Source: Parapontixanthobacter sp963736595 (GTDB lineage: Bacteria; Pseudomonadota; Alphaproteobacteria; Sphingomonadales; Sphingomonadaceae). Taken from it: a stretch of 64,000 nucleotides of DNA. This document shows positions 19,461 through 29,642 of this stretch, one piece after another. Below the pieces are notes generated by a model, which saw nothing but the letters and a program-made list of their open reading frames with translations, searched no databases and was not told the origin of the DNA. Positions within the stretch are counted from its first letter, which is position 1. Every line of letters begins with the position of its first letter. The stretch covers positions 544,753 through 608,752 of the forward strand of contig CAVTPG010000011.1 of NCBI GenBank assembly GCA_963736595.1, read 5' to 3'. Both the position numbers and the translations under genes were made by a program.

Positions 19461-21398
19461 TCAATTCTCGCCCAGAAGCTGCTTGCGAACAGCATCGACC
19501 GCGGGATCGTTGATTTCCGCGCCTTGCGCCGCGCGCATGGCAGCCACGAATTGTAGCTGATATTCCTGCCCGATCGCTTCGCCAAGCTGCCGCTGCGCTT
19601 GCGCCACCAGCGGATCATTAGCGGCCAGTACGCCCGGTTCGATCGTGTCCAGAGCGACAACGTAAAAGCCGGATGCGTTTTCGCCTTCCAGCTTTTTCTC
19701 CGAGCCTTCCACCATTGCAAACAGCAATGCCAGCGGCGGCGGCACGCGCTGATCGCCAAGCTGCGCGATTTCCTGCCGGGTCATGTTGATCGATTGCGCG
19801 GGTGGCAGGCCGGATTGCGTGCTGCGCAAAGCAGCGTTCAGCGTGTCATCCTTTGCAAGTTTGGCAAGAATAGCGTCTGCGGCTTTACGCGCAGCTTTTT
19901 GTCCCTCGATCACCTTCCAATCGGCAGCCAGGCGATCCTTAATCTGTGCGAGCGGTGCAGCGGCGCTTTCCGTGATCTGGGTCACTTCGAATATAACGAA
20001 TTTCTCGCCGCGCTCGATCTCTGCCAGTTGCGGCTCGCTTTCTTCCATCTGGAATGCGGTTTCCAGTGTCAGTTCCAGCACTGGATCGACTTGTTCACCT
20101 TGGGTGGCGTAAATGGCGCCCGATGGCAGAACGGCGCGGGTGGTTTTCAGCTCAAGCCCAAGGTCCTCGGCCACTTCGGTTAAAGCGATGCCATCACTCA
20201 GCGACATTTCGACTTCTTCGCTGAGGTCGGACAGCAACGTTACCCGCTTCTGCTCGCGCACTGTTTCGACGATCTCGCTGCGCGCTTGCGCCAGACTGCG
20301 TCCTGCAACCGAGGTCACATCATTGATGTTGGCAACATACCAGCCCAACGATCCGCGCACTGGCTTGGTCGCCGTACCTTCGTTTGCTGCGAAGAATGCG
20401 TCAGCCACGGCTTTGCTAGTTTCCGATGTCAGTTCGGCGCGCGTCATAGGGCCGAGCGTAGATGCGCGCAGTCCGGCAGCCTGCGCTGCTTGGGTGAGGC
20501 TTTGTCCGCTTTCTACAGCATCGGCGATGGCTTGAGCAGCCGACTGGCTGGCGGCGATTACCTGCGTATAACGGCGTTCTTCACGGGCAGCGAATTCCGC
20601 CGCATTGTCGCGATAATATTGCGCGATTTCGGCATTGGTCGGTTCGATGCGGCTGGCAACGGCGTCGCTGCCAAACTCCGCATAGCGTATGACGCGCCGC
20701 TCCGGGCGAACATACTTGCTGCGGTTAGCATTATAAAAGGTCTGCAATTGCGTATCGCTGGGATTGGCGCTGGGAATGAAAGCAGCGCTGGGCAAAAACG
20801 CGATTTGGCCGATACGGCGCTCACGAAACAAGGCCGCATACTGGCGCGCCATTTTTGCCGGAATCGAAGCATTGGCGGTCGTCGTGCCAAGGATCTGCTG
20901 CGCCAGTAAACCATCCGAGACATCGCTGCGGAAGATCGCATCGGTCAGTCCAACGCGTTGCAAGGCGGAGCGATACGCGGCTTGGTCGAATTCACCGCCA
21001 ATCCCGCGAAATTGCGGGATGCTGACGATTTCGCTGTTCACAAGATTGTCGCCTGCCCGCAGGCCCAATTCGCGCGCATATTCACCGATCGCATAACGAT
21101 CCAGCAATTGGTCGAGCGTTTGATCCAGACCGCCTTCACGCACGAAATCCTGCATAGTTAGTGTCGGGTTCTGCTCTCGCAATTGCTCGGCGGCATTGGT
21201 CGTCGCGCGCGACAGCTCTGCCGTCGATACCTTTCTGTCTCCCACGACCGCCACCCGGTCACCGCCAGCTACTCCGCCAAAGGTTGCGGTGTTGGCGACA
21301 TCGCTGCTGGCAAAAGCAAAGGCAATCAGCCCCAAAAAAGCAAAGGTGATGCCAAGACCGATCTTGGACTGGAAAAAATTGCGGAAAAACTGAAACAT
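19461..21398 (-). CDS. ppiD: PpiD/SurA-type peptidylprolyl isomerase, inner-membrane anchored
   Basis: A 645-residue periplasmic folding factor. One membrane anchor (about residues 13-30) follows a short cytoplasmic tail, then a SurA-N-like chaperone region, a parvulin-type domain region (about 265-365) and a second helical C-terminal part. The beginning MFQFFRNFFQSKIG is typical of alphaproteobacterial PpiD, so ATG 21398 is preferred over the open frame start at 21548. Parvulin motifs look divergent, so isomerase activity is uncertain while chaperone function is likely. It is divergent from tpiA, with a 227-base shared promoter region, and heads the trp run. Confidence 0.88.
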   Translation of the reverse strand: MFQFFRNFFQSKIGLGITFAFLGLIAFAFASSDVANTATFGGVAGGDRVAVVGDRKVSTAELSRATTNAAEQLREQNPTLTMQDFVREGGLDQTLDQLLDRYAIGEYARELGLRAGDNLVNSEIVSIPQFRGIGGEFDQAAYRSALQRVGLTDAIFRSDVSDGLLAQQILGTTTANASIPAKMARQYAALFRERRIGQIAFLPSAAFIPSANPSDTQLQTFYNANRSKYVRPERRVIRYAEFGSDAVASRIEPTNAEIAQYYRDNAAEFAAREERRYTQVIAASQSAAQAIADAVESGQSLTQAAQAAGLRASTLGPMTRAELTSETSKAVADAFFAANEGTATKPVRGSLGWYVANINDVTSVAGRSLAQARSEIVETVREQKRVTLLSDLSEEVEMSLSDGIALTEVAEDLGLELKTTRAVLPSGAIYATQGEQVDPVLELTLETAFQMEESEPQLAEIERGEKFVIFEVTQITESAAAPLAQIKDRLAADWKVIEGQKAARKAADAILAKLAKDDTLNAALRSTQSGLPPAQSINMTRQEIAQLGDQRVPPPLALLFAMVEGSEKKLEGENASGFYVVALDTIEPGVLAANDPLVAQAQRQLGEAIGQEYQLQFVAAMRAAQGAEINDPAVDAVRKQLLGEN

Positions 21399-21625
21399 GG
21401 CGTGCGAATTATTCCCGTATAGAGGCCCTGGATATCGGCCTTCAATAATGGCTAGCACGGCAGAAGCGTGCCGTATCCAAGGCGCCGCCATATAAGGCTG
21501 ATCCCAAAGCGGCAAGCATGATGCTAATGCTTTTGACCTCTGGTACAAGCTCGGCTAACGCACCGTTTCAAATTTATGGCCTTGAATGATCGGCCCTTTC
21601 TCAACACACATAGCAGGTGAATCAC

Positions 21626-22393
21626 ATGGCCGAACGGCCTTACATTGTCGGCAACTGGAAAATGAACGGCACCCGCGCGATGCTGTCCGAGGCCCGCGCG
21701 ATCGACCGCGCATCGCAACGCTTTATGAAAGTGGAAGTCGCGATTGCCCCACCATTTACGCTGATCCATGCCGTCCATCGCGAAGTTAAGCAGATCGGTG
21801 TCGGCGCGCAGGATTGTCACGCAGCCTCGGAAGGCGCGCATACCGGCGACGTGTCCGCCACTATGGCCGCGGATGCGGGCGCTAAGTTTGTTATCCTCGG
21901 ACATAGCGAGAGACGCGAGAATCACGGCGAAAGCGATGAGTTAATCGCGAGCAAAATGGACGCAGCAATCGAAGCGGGCCTGCGCATTATCCTGTGTTGC
22001 GGCGAAAGCGAGCAGACCCGCGATGCCGGACAAGCCGAAGATCATGTGTTGGCGCAGTTGCAGGCAGCATTGCCGGATAAGGGCGAGCCGGCGGAATATC
22101 TGACTGTCGCTTACGAACCGATCTGGGCGATAGGCACAGGCCGCGTGCCAACCGCCGACGACATCACCGCGATGCACGCCGCGATTCGCTCGCTATTGGA
22201 CGAGCGCTACGGAGCAGAGAAGGCAGCATCCATCCGCATTCTTTATGGTGGATCGGTTAAGCCTGAAAATGCGCGCGAAATTCTGGATTTGCCTCATGTC
22301 GATGGAGCCTTGGTCGGCGGCGCAAGTCTGAGCGCTGAATCCTTCCTCGGAATTGCCTTGGCTGCGGTCGAGCGTGAGGATGCACGCGCTTGA
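21626..22393 (+). CDS. tpiA: Triosephosphate isomerase
   Basis: A 255-residue TIM-barrel enzyme interconverting dihydroxyacetone phosphate and glyceraldehyde 3-phosphate. Active-site residues are visible: lysine in GNWKMNG (K12), histidine in ILGHSERR, glutamate in VAYEPIWAIGTG, and the phosphate-binding YGGSVKPENA. ATG 21626 lies about 8 bases behind AGG (21615-21617) and gives the usual start; an upstream GTG (21617) is less likely. secG and pyrG follow on the same strand. Confidence 0.97.
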   Translation: MAERPYIVGNWKMNGTRAMLSEARAIDRASQRFMKVEVAIAPPFTLIHAVHREVKQIGVGAQDCHAASEGAHTGDVSATMAADAGAKFVILGHSERRENHGESDELIASKMDAAIEAGLRIILCCGESEQTRDAGQAEDHVLAQLQAALPDKGEPAEYLTVAYEPIWAIGTGRVPTADDITAMHAAIRSLLDERYGAEKAASIRILYGGSVKPENAREILDLPHVDGALVGGASLSAESFLGIALAAVEREDARA

Positions 22394-22493
22394 TTTCAGA
22401 ATGCGCTGCGGCGGCTCTTGCTGCCACGGGCAATAGGCACTAAATTACGATCATATGGCGCGCATCGCGCCAGTTGTTTTGCGAGTTTGATTG

Positions 22494-22904
22494 ATGACCC
22501 TGTTTCTGTTTCTCACCGTTGTTCAGGCCATCGTGGCCGCCGCTCTTGTCGGTGTTATCCTGATGCAGCGATCCGAAGGTGGCGGCCTTGGTATCGGCGG
22601 CGGAGGCAGCCCATCGGGAATGCTGAGCGCGCGCGGTGCGGCTGATTTCCTCACTCGCTCGACCAAGATGCTCGCCATTTTGTTCGTGGCGCTGTCGATT
22701 GTTTTGGCGGCTGTGGCCGTGGATGCGTCCAGCACCGATGAAATTTCCTCGACGATCGACCGGTCGGTGACGCCGTCAGGTCAACCTGACCCATTGGCAG
22801 GCGGTAGTGGTTCGTCCTCGCTTGGTGGAGCACCAGCCGCACCTGTTGCCGATGGCACAGCTGCAAATGAAAATGCCGCACCTGCCGATCCGCTCGCAGA
22901 GTAA
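22494..22904 (+). CDS. secG: SecG protein-translocase subunit
   Basis: A 136-residue accessory subunit of the SecYEG channel. Two membrane helices (about 4-22 and 56-74) flank the conserved VGVILMQRSEGGGLGIGG and LTRSTKMLAI region of the family. The C-terminal tail is long and rich in Gly, Ala, Pro and Ser, a common feature in alphaproteobacteria. The first ATG is at 22494, directly after an in-frame TTG. Located between tpiA and pyrG, a conserved alphaproteobacterial order. Confidence 0.93.
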   Translation: MTLFLFLTVVQAIVAAALVGVILMQRSEGGGLGIGGGGSPSGMLSARGAADFLTRSTKMLAILFVALSIVLAAVAVDASSTDEISSTIDRSVTPSGQPDPLAGGSGSSSLGGAPAAPVADGTAANENAAPADPLAE

Positions 22905-23028
22905 CGACGCTCTTGAAGTTTGTTCTGTCAGTAGTTTAGCACATCACGCCGACTTCTGTGGATTGCGCACAGGAGCGTGCGATTACCGCTTGCTCCGACT
23001 CCGATTAGACCCTTAAGGCTTGGCTCCC

Positions 23029-24660
<1,632 letters not shown>

Positions 24661-24727
24661 CCGCTCTCGGCGCAAATAACGCGCGCTGCTGTAAGCGAAA
24701 TGTGCCAAACCGGGACCGCTGGACATT

Positions 24728-24905
24728 CGAAACTTTATATTTGTTAAGTTTCGTTTAGAGAGTATACAGGCCGGAGACATATGCTCAGGCAGCGAAATTA
24801 CAGGCTTACCTCTACATCAGCCATCTAAAGCGACCCGGAAGGTTGAAACAGAGGTAGGACGGCACTTTGTGCCGTGGGGGCGGGGCTTCCCAAAAGTCCC
24901 GCCCC
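24728..24905 (+). other. Structured intergenic region between pyrG and hsp20 (possible small RNA)
   Basis: The 274-base gap holds three perfect hairpins: 8-bp arms at 24728-24735/24746-24753; CGGCAC-TTT-GTGCCG at 24860-24874; and GGGGCGGG/CCCGCCCC at 24877-24884/24898-24905. A 15-codon ORF with a GGAGA site lies at 24781-24828, and CTTACCTCT just before its end can pair with AGAGGTAGG about 35 bases on. No T-run follows the hairpins. It may be a small RNA, a leader-like element, or simply bidirectional termination for pyrG and hsp20. Confidence 0.35.
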
Positions 24906-24934
24906 TTATCCAAGCTGCTGTTTAAACAGACCAT

Positions 24935-25414
24935 CTAAGCAGCGTTGCTCGTCTCGTCCTGCTTGTCGCCATCGACGACTTTCAATTTTTGCTGACAATT
25001 CAGCTCAATTTTCTTGGGCTTCATCGCATCCGGGATCTCGCGAATAAGGTCGATAAATAGCAGCCCATCTTTCAAGTCGGCTTGCTCGACACGGACAAAA
25101 TCGGCCAGTTCAAAACGGCGCTCGAACCCGCGATTGGCAATCCCGACATGAAGCATTTCGCGTGCATCTTCGCAATCTTCCCGCCTTTTCCCTTGGACAA
25201 TCAGCAGGTTCTGCTGCGCGGTGATGTCGATATCCTGCGGGCGAAAGCCAGCCACGGCCAGCGTGATACGGTAATTGTCATCGGCCTGTCGCTCGATATT
25301 AAATGGGGGGTAATTGTCGCCGGAATTCTGACGCGATTGACCTTCGAGCAAGTCGAACAAACGGTCGAAGCCGACGGTGGAACGGCGATAGGGTGTTAAA
25401 TCGATACGGTTCAT
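24935..25414 (-). CDS. Small heat-shock protein, Hsp20/IbpA type
   Basis: A 159-residue ATP-independent holdase. It has the alpha-crystallin domain (about residues 36-130), beginning PPFNIERQADDNYRITLAVAGF, the typical LLIVQGKR strand, and a C-terminal IxI-type motif IEL that docks neighbouring subunits. The protein resembles IbpA of class A small heat-shock proteins. The ATG at 25414 is chosen because it lies 8 bases after an AGGA site that is buried in a ROSE-like hairpin; an upstream ATG at 25420 falls inside that hairpin. The 3' end faces paired hairpins shared with pyrG. Confidence 0.93.
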   Translation of the reverse strand: MNRIDLTPYRRSTVGFDRLFDLLEGQSRQNSGDNYPPFNIERQADDNYRITLAVAGFRPQDIDITAQQNLLIVQGKRREDCEDAREMLHVGIANRGFERRFELADFVRVEQADLKDGLLFIDLIREIPDAMKPKKIELNCQQKLKVVDGDKQDETSNAA

Positions 25415-25417
25415 AAA

Positions 25418-25470
25418 CAAATCCTCACATGAGCAATTTGACGAATGAAGCCCGCTTGTCGCGGCACTTC
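25418..25470 (-). promoter_or_regulatory. ROSE-type RNA thermometer in the hsp20 leader
   Basis: On the minus strand the bases just before the start codon form a hairpin (25440-25418): CAAAUUGCUC, loop AUGU, GAGGAUUUG. The AGGA ribosome-binding site pairs with UUGCU and one G is bulged, as in the conserved final hairpin of ROSE elements of rhizobial hsp20 genes. A second hairpin (25470-25447) with CCGC/GCGG and GAAG/CUUC arms lies upstream. Heating would open the weak A-U/G-U stem and allow translation. Confidence 0.8.
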
Positions 25471-25601
25471 GGTTTATGCAGCAAGCCGATCACGAGATGG
25501 ATCGCGATTGCTGCACAGTTAAAATAAGACGTGCTATTTCAGCTTTCAAGATTTACACTGCGCCAGTAACAAAATCGCGCAAATATCCAAGGAAATCAAC
25601 T

Positions 25602-25865
25602 ATGAGCAAGCCGCATATCGACATTTACACCAAGTTTGGCTGCGGTTATTGCGCACGGGCCAAAAGCCTGCTGGATCAAAAGGGTGTGTCGTATCACGAG
25701 CAGGATGTGACGATGGGCGGTGAAGCACGCGAAGAGATGCAAAAACGCGCGCCCGACGCACGCACGGTCCCGCAAATTTTCATCGGCGATACGTATGTCG
25801 GCGGGTCGGATGATCTGGCTGCGCTGGAAAAAGCGGGCAAGTTGGATGCATTGCTGTCGGGCTAG
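25602..25865 (+). CDS. grxC: Glutaredoxin 3 family protein
   Basis: An 87-residue thiol-disulfide oxidoreductase that uses glutathione. The dithiol active site is CGYC (about residues 13-16) after IDIYTKFG, and the glutathione-binding blocks are RTVPQIFIGD and GGSDDL. The open frame extends 42 codons upstream, but AAGGAAA before ATG 25602 and family length decide the start. It precedes the Nit-type amidase gene by 6 bases, so the two are likely co-transcribed. Confidence 0.94.
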   Translation: MSKPHIDIYTKFGCGYCARAKSLLDQKGVSYHEQDVTMGGEAREEMQKRAPDARTVPQIFIGDTYVGGSDDLAALEKAGKLDALLSG

Positions 25866-25871
25866 TTTCGC

Positions 25872-26687
25872 ATGGTAAAAATAGCCGTTTTGCAGATGCA
25901 GTCGGGCATCGACCCGATGCAAAATACAGAAACTATTACGGCCGCTTGCCGCGAGGCGAAAGCGGGCGGGGCAGTCATGCTGTTCACGCCGGAAATGGCG
26001 GGATTGCTGGATAAAGACCGCAAACGAGCAGCGCTTTCCATTACAACTCAAGACGACGATAAATGCTTGAAAATGGTGCAAGAACAAGCGCGTGAGAGCG
26101 GTTTGTGGGTAGCGCTGGGATCGCTTGCAGTCCGATTGCCTAACGGGGCGTTGGCCAATCGGTCATTGGTAATCGATGGTCACGGCGCGATTTCAGCGAC
26201 TTACGACAAAATGCATATGTTCGATGTCGATCTGGCCAACGGCGAAAGCTGGCGCGAGTCCAACGCTTATCAGGCTGGGGACGAAGTCGTGACGGCTGAG
26301 ACTCCGATTGGCAAACTTGGCTTAAGCATCTGTTATGATATGCGTTTTCCGGCTCTGTTCAGCGCATTGGGGGATGCCGCTTGCGATGTAATTGCGATCC
26401 CTGCAGCCTTCACCAAACCCACCGGAGCCGCGCATTGGCATGTCCTGCAACGCGCTCGCGCTATCGAAGCCAGCGCATACGTCGTGGCGGCTGCGCAAGT
26501 TGGAAAACATGAGGATGGGCGCGAAACTTACGGGCATAGTCTGGTCGTCGACCCTTGGGGCGAAGTGCTGCTCGACCTTGGCGGTGAGCAGCCTGGGCTG
26601 GGCTTTGCAGATATCTCGCAAGAGCGGATTGCGGCTGTTCGCCGACAAGTTCCCAGCCTTGCCAATCGCCGGAAAATCGCCAATTAG
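25872..26687 (+). CDS. Carbon-nitrogen hydrolase, Nit1/Nit2 type
   Basis: A 271-residue nitrilase-superfamily amidase. The Glu-Lys-Cys triad is visible: E in LFTPEMAG (about 41), K in TYDKMHMFDVDL (about 113) and C in LSICYDMRFPALFS (about 153). The size and the YDKMHMFDVD block match Nit-type enzymes that hydrolyse deaminated glutathione or omega-amides. Following glutaredoxin within 6 bases fits a role in glutathione or thiol metabolism; the exact substrate is inferred. It ends 9 bases before the DUF1178 gene. Confidence 0.9.
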   Translation: MVKIAVLQMQSGIDPMQNTETITAACREAKAGGAVMLFTPEMAGLLDKDRKRAALSITTQDDDKCLKMVQEQARESGLWVALGSLAVRLPNGALANRSLVIDGHGAISATYDKMHMFDVDLANGESWRESNAYQAGDEVVTAETPIGKLGLSICYDMRFPALFSALGDAACDVIAIPAAFTKPTGAAHWHVLQRARAIEASAYVVAAAQVGKHEDGRETYGHSLVVDPWGEVLLDLGGEQPGLGFADISQERIAAVRRQVPSLANRRKIAN

Positions 26688-26696
26688 CGCTCGCTC

Positions 26697-27203
26697 ATGA
26701 TCGTTTTCGACTTGTCTTGTGACCACGGCCATTCCTTTGAAGGCTGGTTCGGATCATCCGCAGATTTCGCCGATCAACAAGCGCGCGGGCTGCTGACTTG
26801 TCCGCAATGTGGCAGCGAAACCATCGCTAAAGCGCCGATGGCACCCGCCGTTTCCGCTAAGGGCAACCGAAGCGTCCACAAGGATGTCGAGACGGGGTCA
26901 AGCGTCCCTGAGAGGTCCAAGGCGGTTGCTAACACGCCTTTGCCTGACCTGCCCGAAGAGCTAAAACCCAAACTCGAAGCCGCCATCAAAGCTTTCGCCA
27001 AAGCACAAAGCAAAGCACTGACCAAAAGCGAATGGGTGGGCGATAAATTTGCCGAGACATCGCGGCAAATCCATTATGGCGAAGCCGACGAAAAACCGAT
27101 CCACGGTAAAGCCAGCGCAAAGCAGGCTGAAGAATTGCTGGAAGAAGGCATTGCCATCGCGCCAATCATCGTGCCGTTTACGCCGCCCGATGAATTGAAC
27201 TGA
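26697..27203 (+). CDS. DUF1178 family protein
   Basis: A 168-residue protein beginning MIVFDLSCDHGHSFEGWF, with a zinc-ribbon-like pair of cysteines in LTCPQCGSETIAKAPMAPAV (about 35-54). This arrangement is the DUF1178 signature in alpha- and betaproteobacteria; its function is unknown. The C-terminal half is helical and charged. It is probably co-transcribed with the glutaredoxin and amidase genes and ends 38 bases before tRNA-Arg. Confidence 0.88.
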   Translation: MIVFDLSCDHGHSFEGWFGSSADFADQQARGLLTCPQCGSETIAKAPMAPAVSAKGNRSVHKDVETGSSVPERSKAVANTPLPDLPEELKPKLEAAIKAFAKAQSKALTKSEWVGDKFAETSRQIHYGEADEKPIHGKASAKQAEELLEEGIAIAPIIVPFTPPDELN

Positions 27204-27241
27204 TTGCCAGCGGCCCTGCCGCGCATTAACAGTCGCCGCGC

Positions 27242-27318
27242 GCGCCCGTAGCTCAGTCGGATAGAGCACCAGATTCCTAATTTGGGGGCCACAGGTTCGA
27301 ATCCTGTCGGGCGCACCA
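27242..27318 (+). tRNA. tRNA-Arg, anticodon CCU
   Basis: The 77-base sequence folds as a standard tRNA: acceptor GCGCCCG/CGGGCGC with discriminator A and encoded CCA, D-arm with GCTC and GAGC, anticodon arm CCAGA-TTCCTAA-TTTGG with anticodon CCT (reads AGG), and T-arm ACAGG-TTCGAAT-CCTGT. Its 3' part (27288-27316) is the left attachment repeat of the genomic island, which keeps the tRNA intact. The gene gives AGG decoding, a rare arginine codon in such genomes. Confidence 0.96.
27288..27316 (+). repeat. Left attachment repeat (attL), 29 bp in tRNA-Arg
   Basis: The 29 bases covering the variable region, T-arm and 3' acceptor strand of tRNA-Arg recur perfectly at 50698-50726. Bases on either side differ. 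This is the duplication left by site-specific integration into the tRNA 3' end. Confidence 0.93.
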
Positions 27319-27345
27319 TCACTTTTTCGGGGCTTGAACGTCCCG

Positions 27346-28830
27346 CTAACATCTTGAACGGAAAGAAATATCAGGGGTTTGAAACCCACTTTTACGGTCG
27401 AAGATAATACGCCCCCCGAAAACCAGTTTCATCATAGCCCTACGGTCTTCTATGCGACCAGTTTCCCAAAGATTCCAAGGGTTTGACAGAAACTTTAGAG
27501 CGGTTTGAAAACTTGACTGATAGTCTCGCGCAGGCGTCCCACATTTCTCGACTTTTTCCAGTAGGATTAGCTTTTTGCGCTCGAGCGCCTCGATTTTGCC
27601 CTCGTAAGCCCTGATAATTGCTGTGCTTTCAGCCTCTATGACACGCTCAAGTAGCTGGGTTACATTCTTTTCAAGATTGCCAATCTCAACACGCAGAAGC
27701 GTTTTTTCTTCCCTGCTTGTCCCTAGTTTCGCATCCCACAAATCACGGATCATTTGCGTAGCAAGCTCAAACAGTGCGTGTGACGGCGTCAGTGCGCTAA
27801 CCAGATCACGCAGCCCATCTTCCATCTTAGCCCTTGCCACTGACTTCTTTTTAGAAGGGCAACCGCGCTGACGACAGATGTAATAAGGATAGTGAGTGTT
27901 GCGTCCCTTAGACCAACAAGCTGTCATTGATTCGTTGCAATCCCCGCAAGCGACAAAGGCACGCAAAGGGAAATCTTCGTGGATGTCTTTTCTGGCGGGA
28001 GCGTATGGCTTGACCTGCAATCGCTCCTGAATGCGCTGATAAGTTTCGAGGCTGATAAGCCCATCATGCTGAGCTTTGCGGAGCGGAACGTCCCATTTCG
28101 AATATTCGATATGCCCCGAGAACAGCACCTGATTGAGAAGTTGGTTTACCCGCTCATGCAGAACAACGCCGTGACGGCAGGTAGGAAATAGCGGTTGAGA
28201 TTCAAGAAAGTGCTTCACTTCACCCTGTGATGAGAAGCGACCACTGGCAAAGCCCTCAAGGCCTTCCTGAATGATCGAAGCGATTGGCTCATCACGCACA
28301 AGCCGTTTCCCGCCACCTGATTGGCGTTCAAAACGGTATCCTTGCGGAGCCTGAAAAACCCAATAACCGTTGAGCATGCGTGAACGCATACGGTTTTTGG
28401 TTTGTTCGCCGTTCTTCTGGCGTTGATGCTGCGAAACGCTGGCCAGCAAGTTTTCAACGAGCTGACTGTCTGAATCCTCGCCAAATTCGATAGAGGGAGA
28501 TTCTAAGATTGCGCCAGCAGAGGCCAGAGCACTGCGCAGGCGGATATGCGCTTCAAGGCCACGTGCAAGACGGCTGATATCGTCGATAATCACCACGATC
28601 CTGCTATTTCGGCGAGCCTGTAGATATTTGAGCATGGCTTTCATGCCTGGGCGTCCCTCGACCGACCCTAAAATATCATCAGAGAACACGTTCACAACTT
28701 CATGCCCGCGATAGCGCGCATATTCGCGGCAGCGTGTTTCTTGTGAATCCAGACCGTCGCCATGCGTGGTTTGCTTGGTGGAACTGACGCGGCAATAAAT
28801 TACAGCTTTTTTTGTTTTTGCCTCCGTCAT
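27346..28830 (-). CDS. Large serine recombinase (integrase of the island)
   Basis: A 494-residue site-specific recombinase. The N-terminal resolvase domain (about 1-145) holds the catalytic serine in YCRVSS (S17 or S18) and the helix with IDDISRLARG. A recombinase domain follows (about 160-280), then a zinc ribbon (ACGDCNES and CRQRGC, about 305-345) and a coiled-coil C-terminal region. The stop lies 28 bases from the end of tRNA-Arg, the expected place for an integrase. The start overlaps the upstream small gene by 4 bases. It is the only recombinase in the island, so it most likely performs integration and excision. Confidence 0.92.
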   Translation of the reverse strand: MTEAKTKKAVIYCRVSSTKQTTHGDGLDSQETRCREYARYRGHEVVNVFSDDILGSVEGRPGMKAMLKYLQARRNSRIVVIIDDISRLARGLEAHIRLRSALASAGAILESPSIEFGEDSDSQLVENLLASVSQHQRQKNGEQTKNRMRSRMLNGYWVFQAPQGYRFERQSGGGKRLVRDEPIASIIQEGLEGFASGRFSSQGEVKHFLESQPLFPTCRHGVVLHERVNQLLNQVLFSGHIEYSKWDVPLRKAQHDGLISLETYQRIQERLQVKPYAPARKDIHEDFPLRAFVACGDCNESMTACWSKGRNTHYPYYICRQRGCPSKKKSVARAKMEDGLRDLVSALTPSHALFELATQMIRDLWDAKLGTSREEKTLLRVEIGNLEKNVTQLLERVIEAESTAIIRAYEGKIEALERKKLILLEKVEKCGTPARDYQSSFQTALKFLSNPWNLWETGRIEDRRAMMKLVFGGRIIFDRKSGFQTPDISFRSRC

Positions 28831-29216
28831 GGCTCGGTTTCCTCATCTAATTTTGTTGTATTCGCGCACGCTTCTGGAGGGCGCGTTTCAATCGCTTTAT
28901 TAAGAGGTAAAACACTACCATAATTGGACGCATTGCGGGAAGGTTTTCGTTCAATTTCTTGCACAGCAAGTTGAACTGGATGCGCACCCCATGCTGCATC
29001 GACAAAGGATTGCATCATGTTGAAAACGACATGAATTGCCTCTTCCTTCTGCGCATCGTCCAAACCTTTAATATCCGCAACAATTTCGCGGTATCGATCA
29101 AGGTCAGCGGTCGGAACATTTACAATCATATTCATCAAATCACCATCGCGACATTGCTCAACACGAGCAGCGTGAAAGTAATTTTGCCGAATTATCTCAG
29201 CTATTTGGGGAAACAT
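28827..29216 (-). CDS. Unknown protein coupled to the serine recombinase
   Basis: A 129-residue protein starting MFPQIAEIIRQNYFHAARVE; a TTG 12 codons upstream is an alternative start. It is mostly helical with a charged, disordered-looking tail and no motif I recognise. Its stop overlaps the recombinase ATG by 4 bases, so the two are made together. That position is compatible with an accessory or directionality factor, but nothing in the sequence proves it. Confidence 0.6.
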   Translation of the reverse strand: MFPQIAEIIRQNYFHAARVEQCRDGDLMNMIVNVPTADLDRYREIVADIKGLDDAQKEEAIHVVFNMMQSFVDAAWGAHPVQLAVQEIERKPSRNASNYGSVLPLNKAIETRPPEACANTTKLDEETEP

Positions 29217-29312
29217 GGAATAACACCCAACTGCCCACCATCTATAATTCAATTATATAATATTTTTCAGTGAAAACGCAAAAAACGGCTCTAAACTACG
29301 GTTTACAGGGGT

Positions 29313-29642
29313 TTATCGCGCAAACGACTCTTGTGTCTGTCCCCTCATATTTTTGGCCGCTTTATCGATGCGCTGAAGGTTATTGGCGTATTTTTGATAC
29401 GAGAGCTTGCTGGCAGCTCGCATCAAATGAGCGGTGCGATCTTGCCCCATACCGCGAGGGGTCAAAGCGGGCGCAGGACGTTCCTGTTTGAGCATCTTGC
29501 CATAATATTTGGTAGTCCAAGAATCCTTGCAGCGCTCATTCTGCTGTGTCGCCTTTGCGGTAACACGCTCCCGTTTGGCTTGAATGGAAGTATCGCGAGT
29601 TGTTTGGGCGGCATTGCGGTTAAATGTCGAGGACGTTTTCAA
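29313..29642 (-). CDS. Small basic protein downstream of the coupling-protein gene
   Basis: A 109-residue protein rich in Lys, Arg, Gln and Thr with no membrane segment. Family not recognised. Its start overlaps the end of the frameshifted coupling-protein gene by 4 bases, making it the last member of the 32.5-to-29.3-kb transfer-linked group. The strong positive charge suggests nucleic-acid binding. About 100 bases without a gene separate it from the recombinase operon. Confidence 0.5.
   Translation of the reverse strand: MKTSSTFNRNAAQTTRDTSIQAKRERVTAKATQQNERCKDSWTTKYYGKMLKQERPAPALTPRGMGQDRTAHLMRAASKLSYQKYANNLQRIDKAAKNMRGQTQESFAR

Noticed and set aside
19439..19759. 107-codon N-terminal extension of trpE
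   Set aside because: It overlaps the 3' end of ppiD in another frame; the known TrpE beginning is at 19438.
24918..24929. 12-bp palindrome CTGTTTAAACAG as an operator
   Set aside because: It lies downstream of both neighbouring genes and is short; no regulatory role is supported.
26961..27389. Minus-strand open frames across tRNA-Arg
   Set aside because: They read the antisense of the tRNA and of DUF1178; no ribosome-binding site or family.
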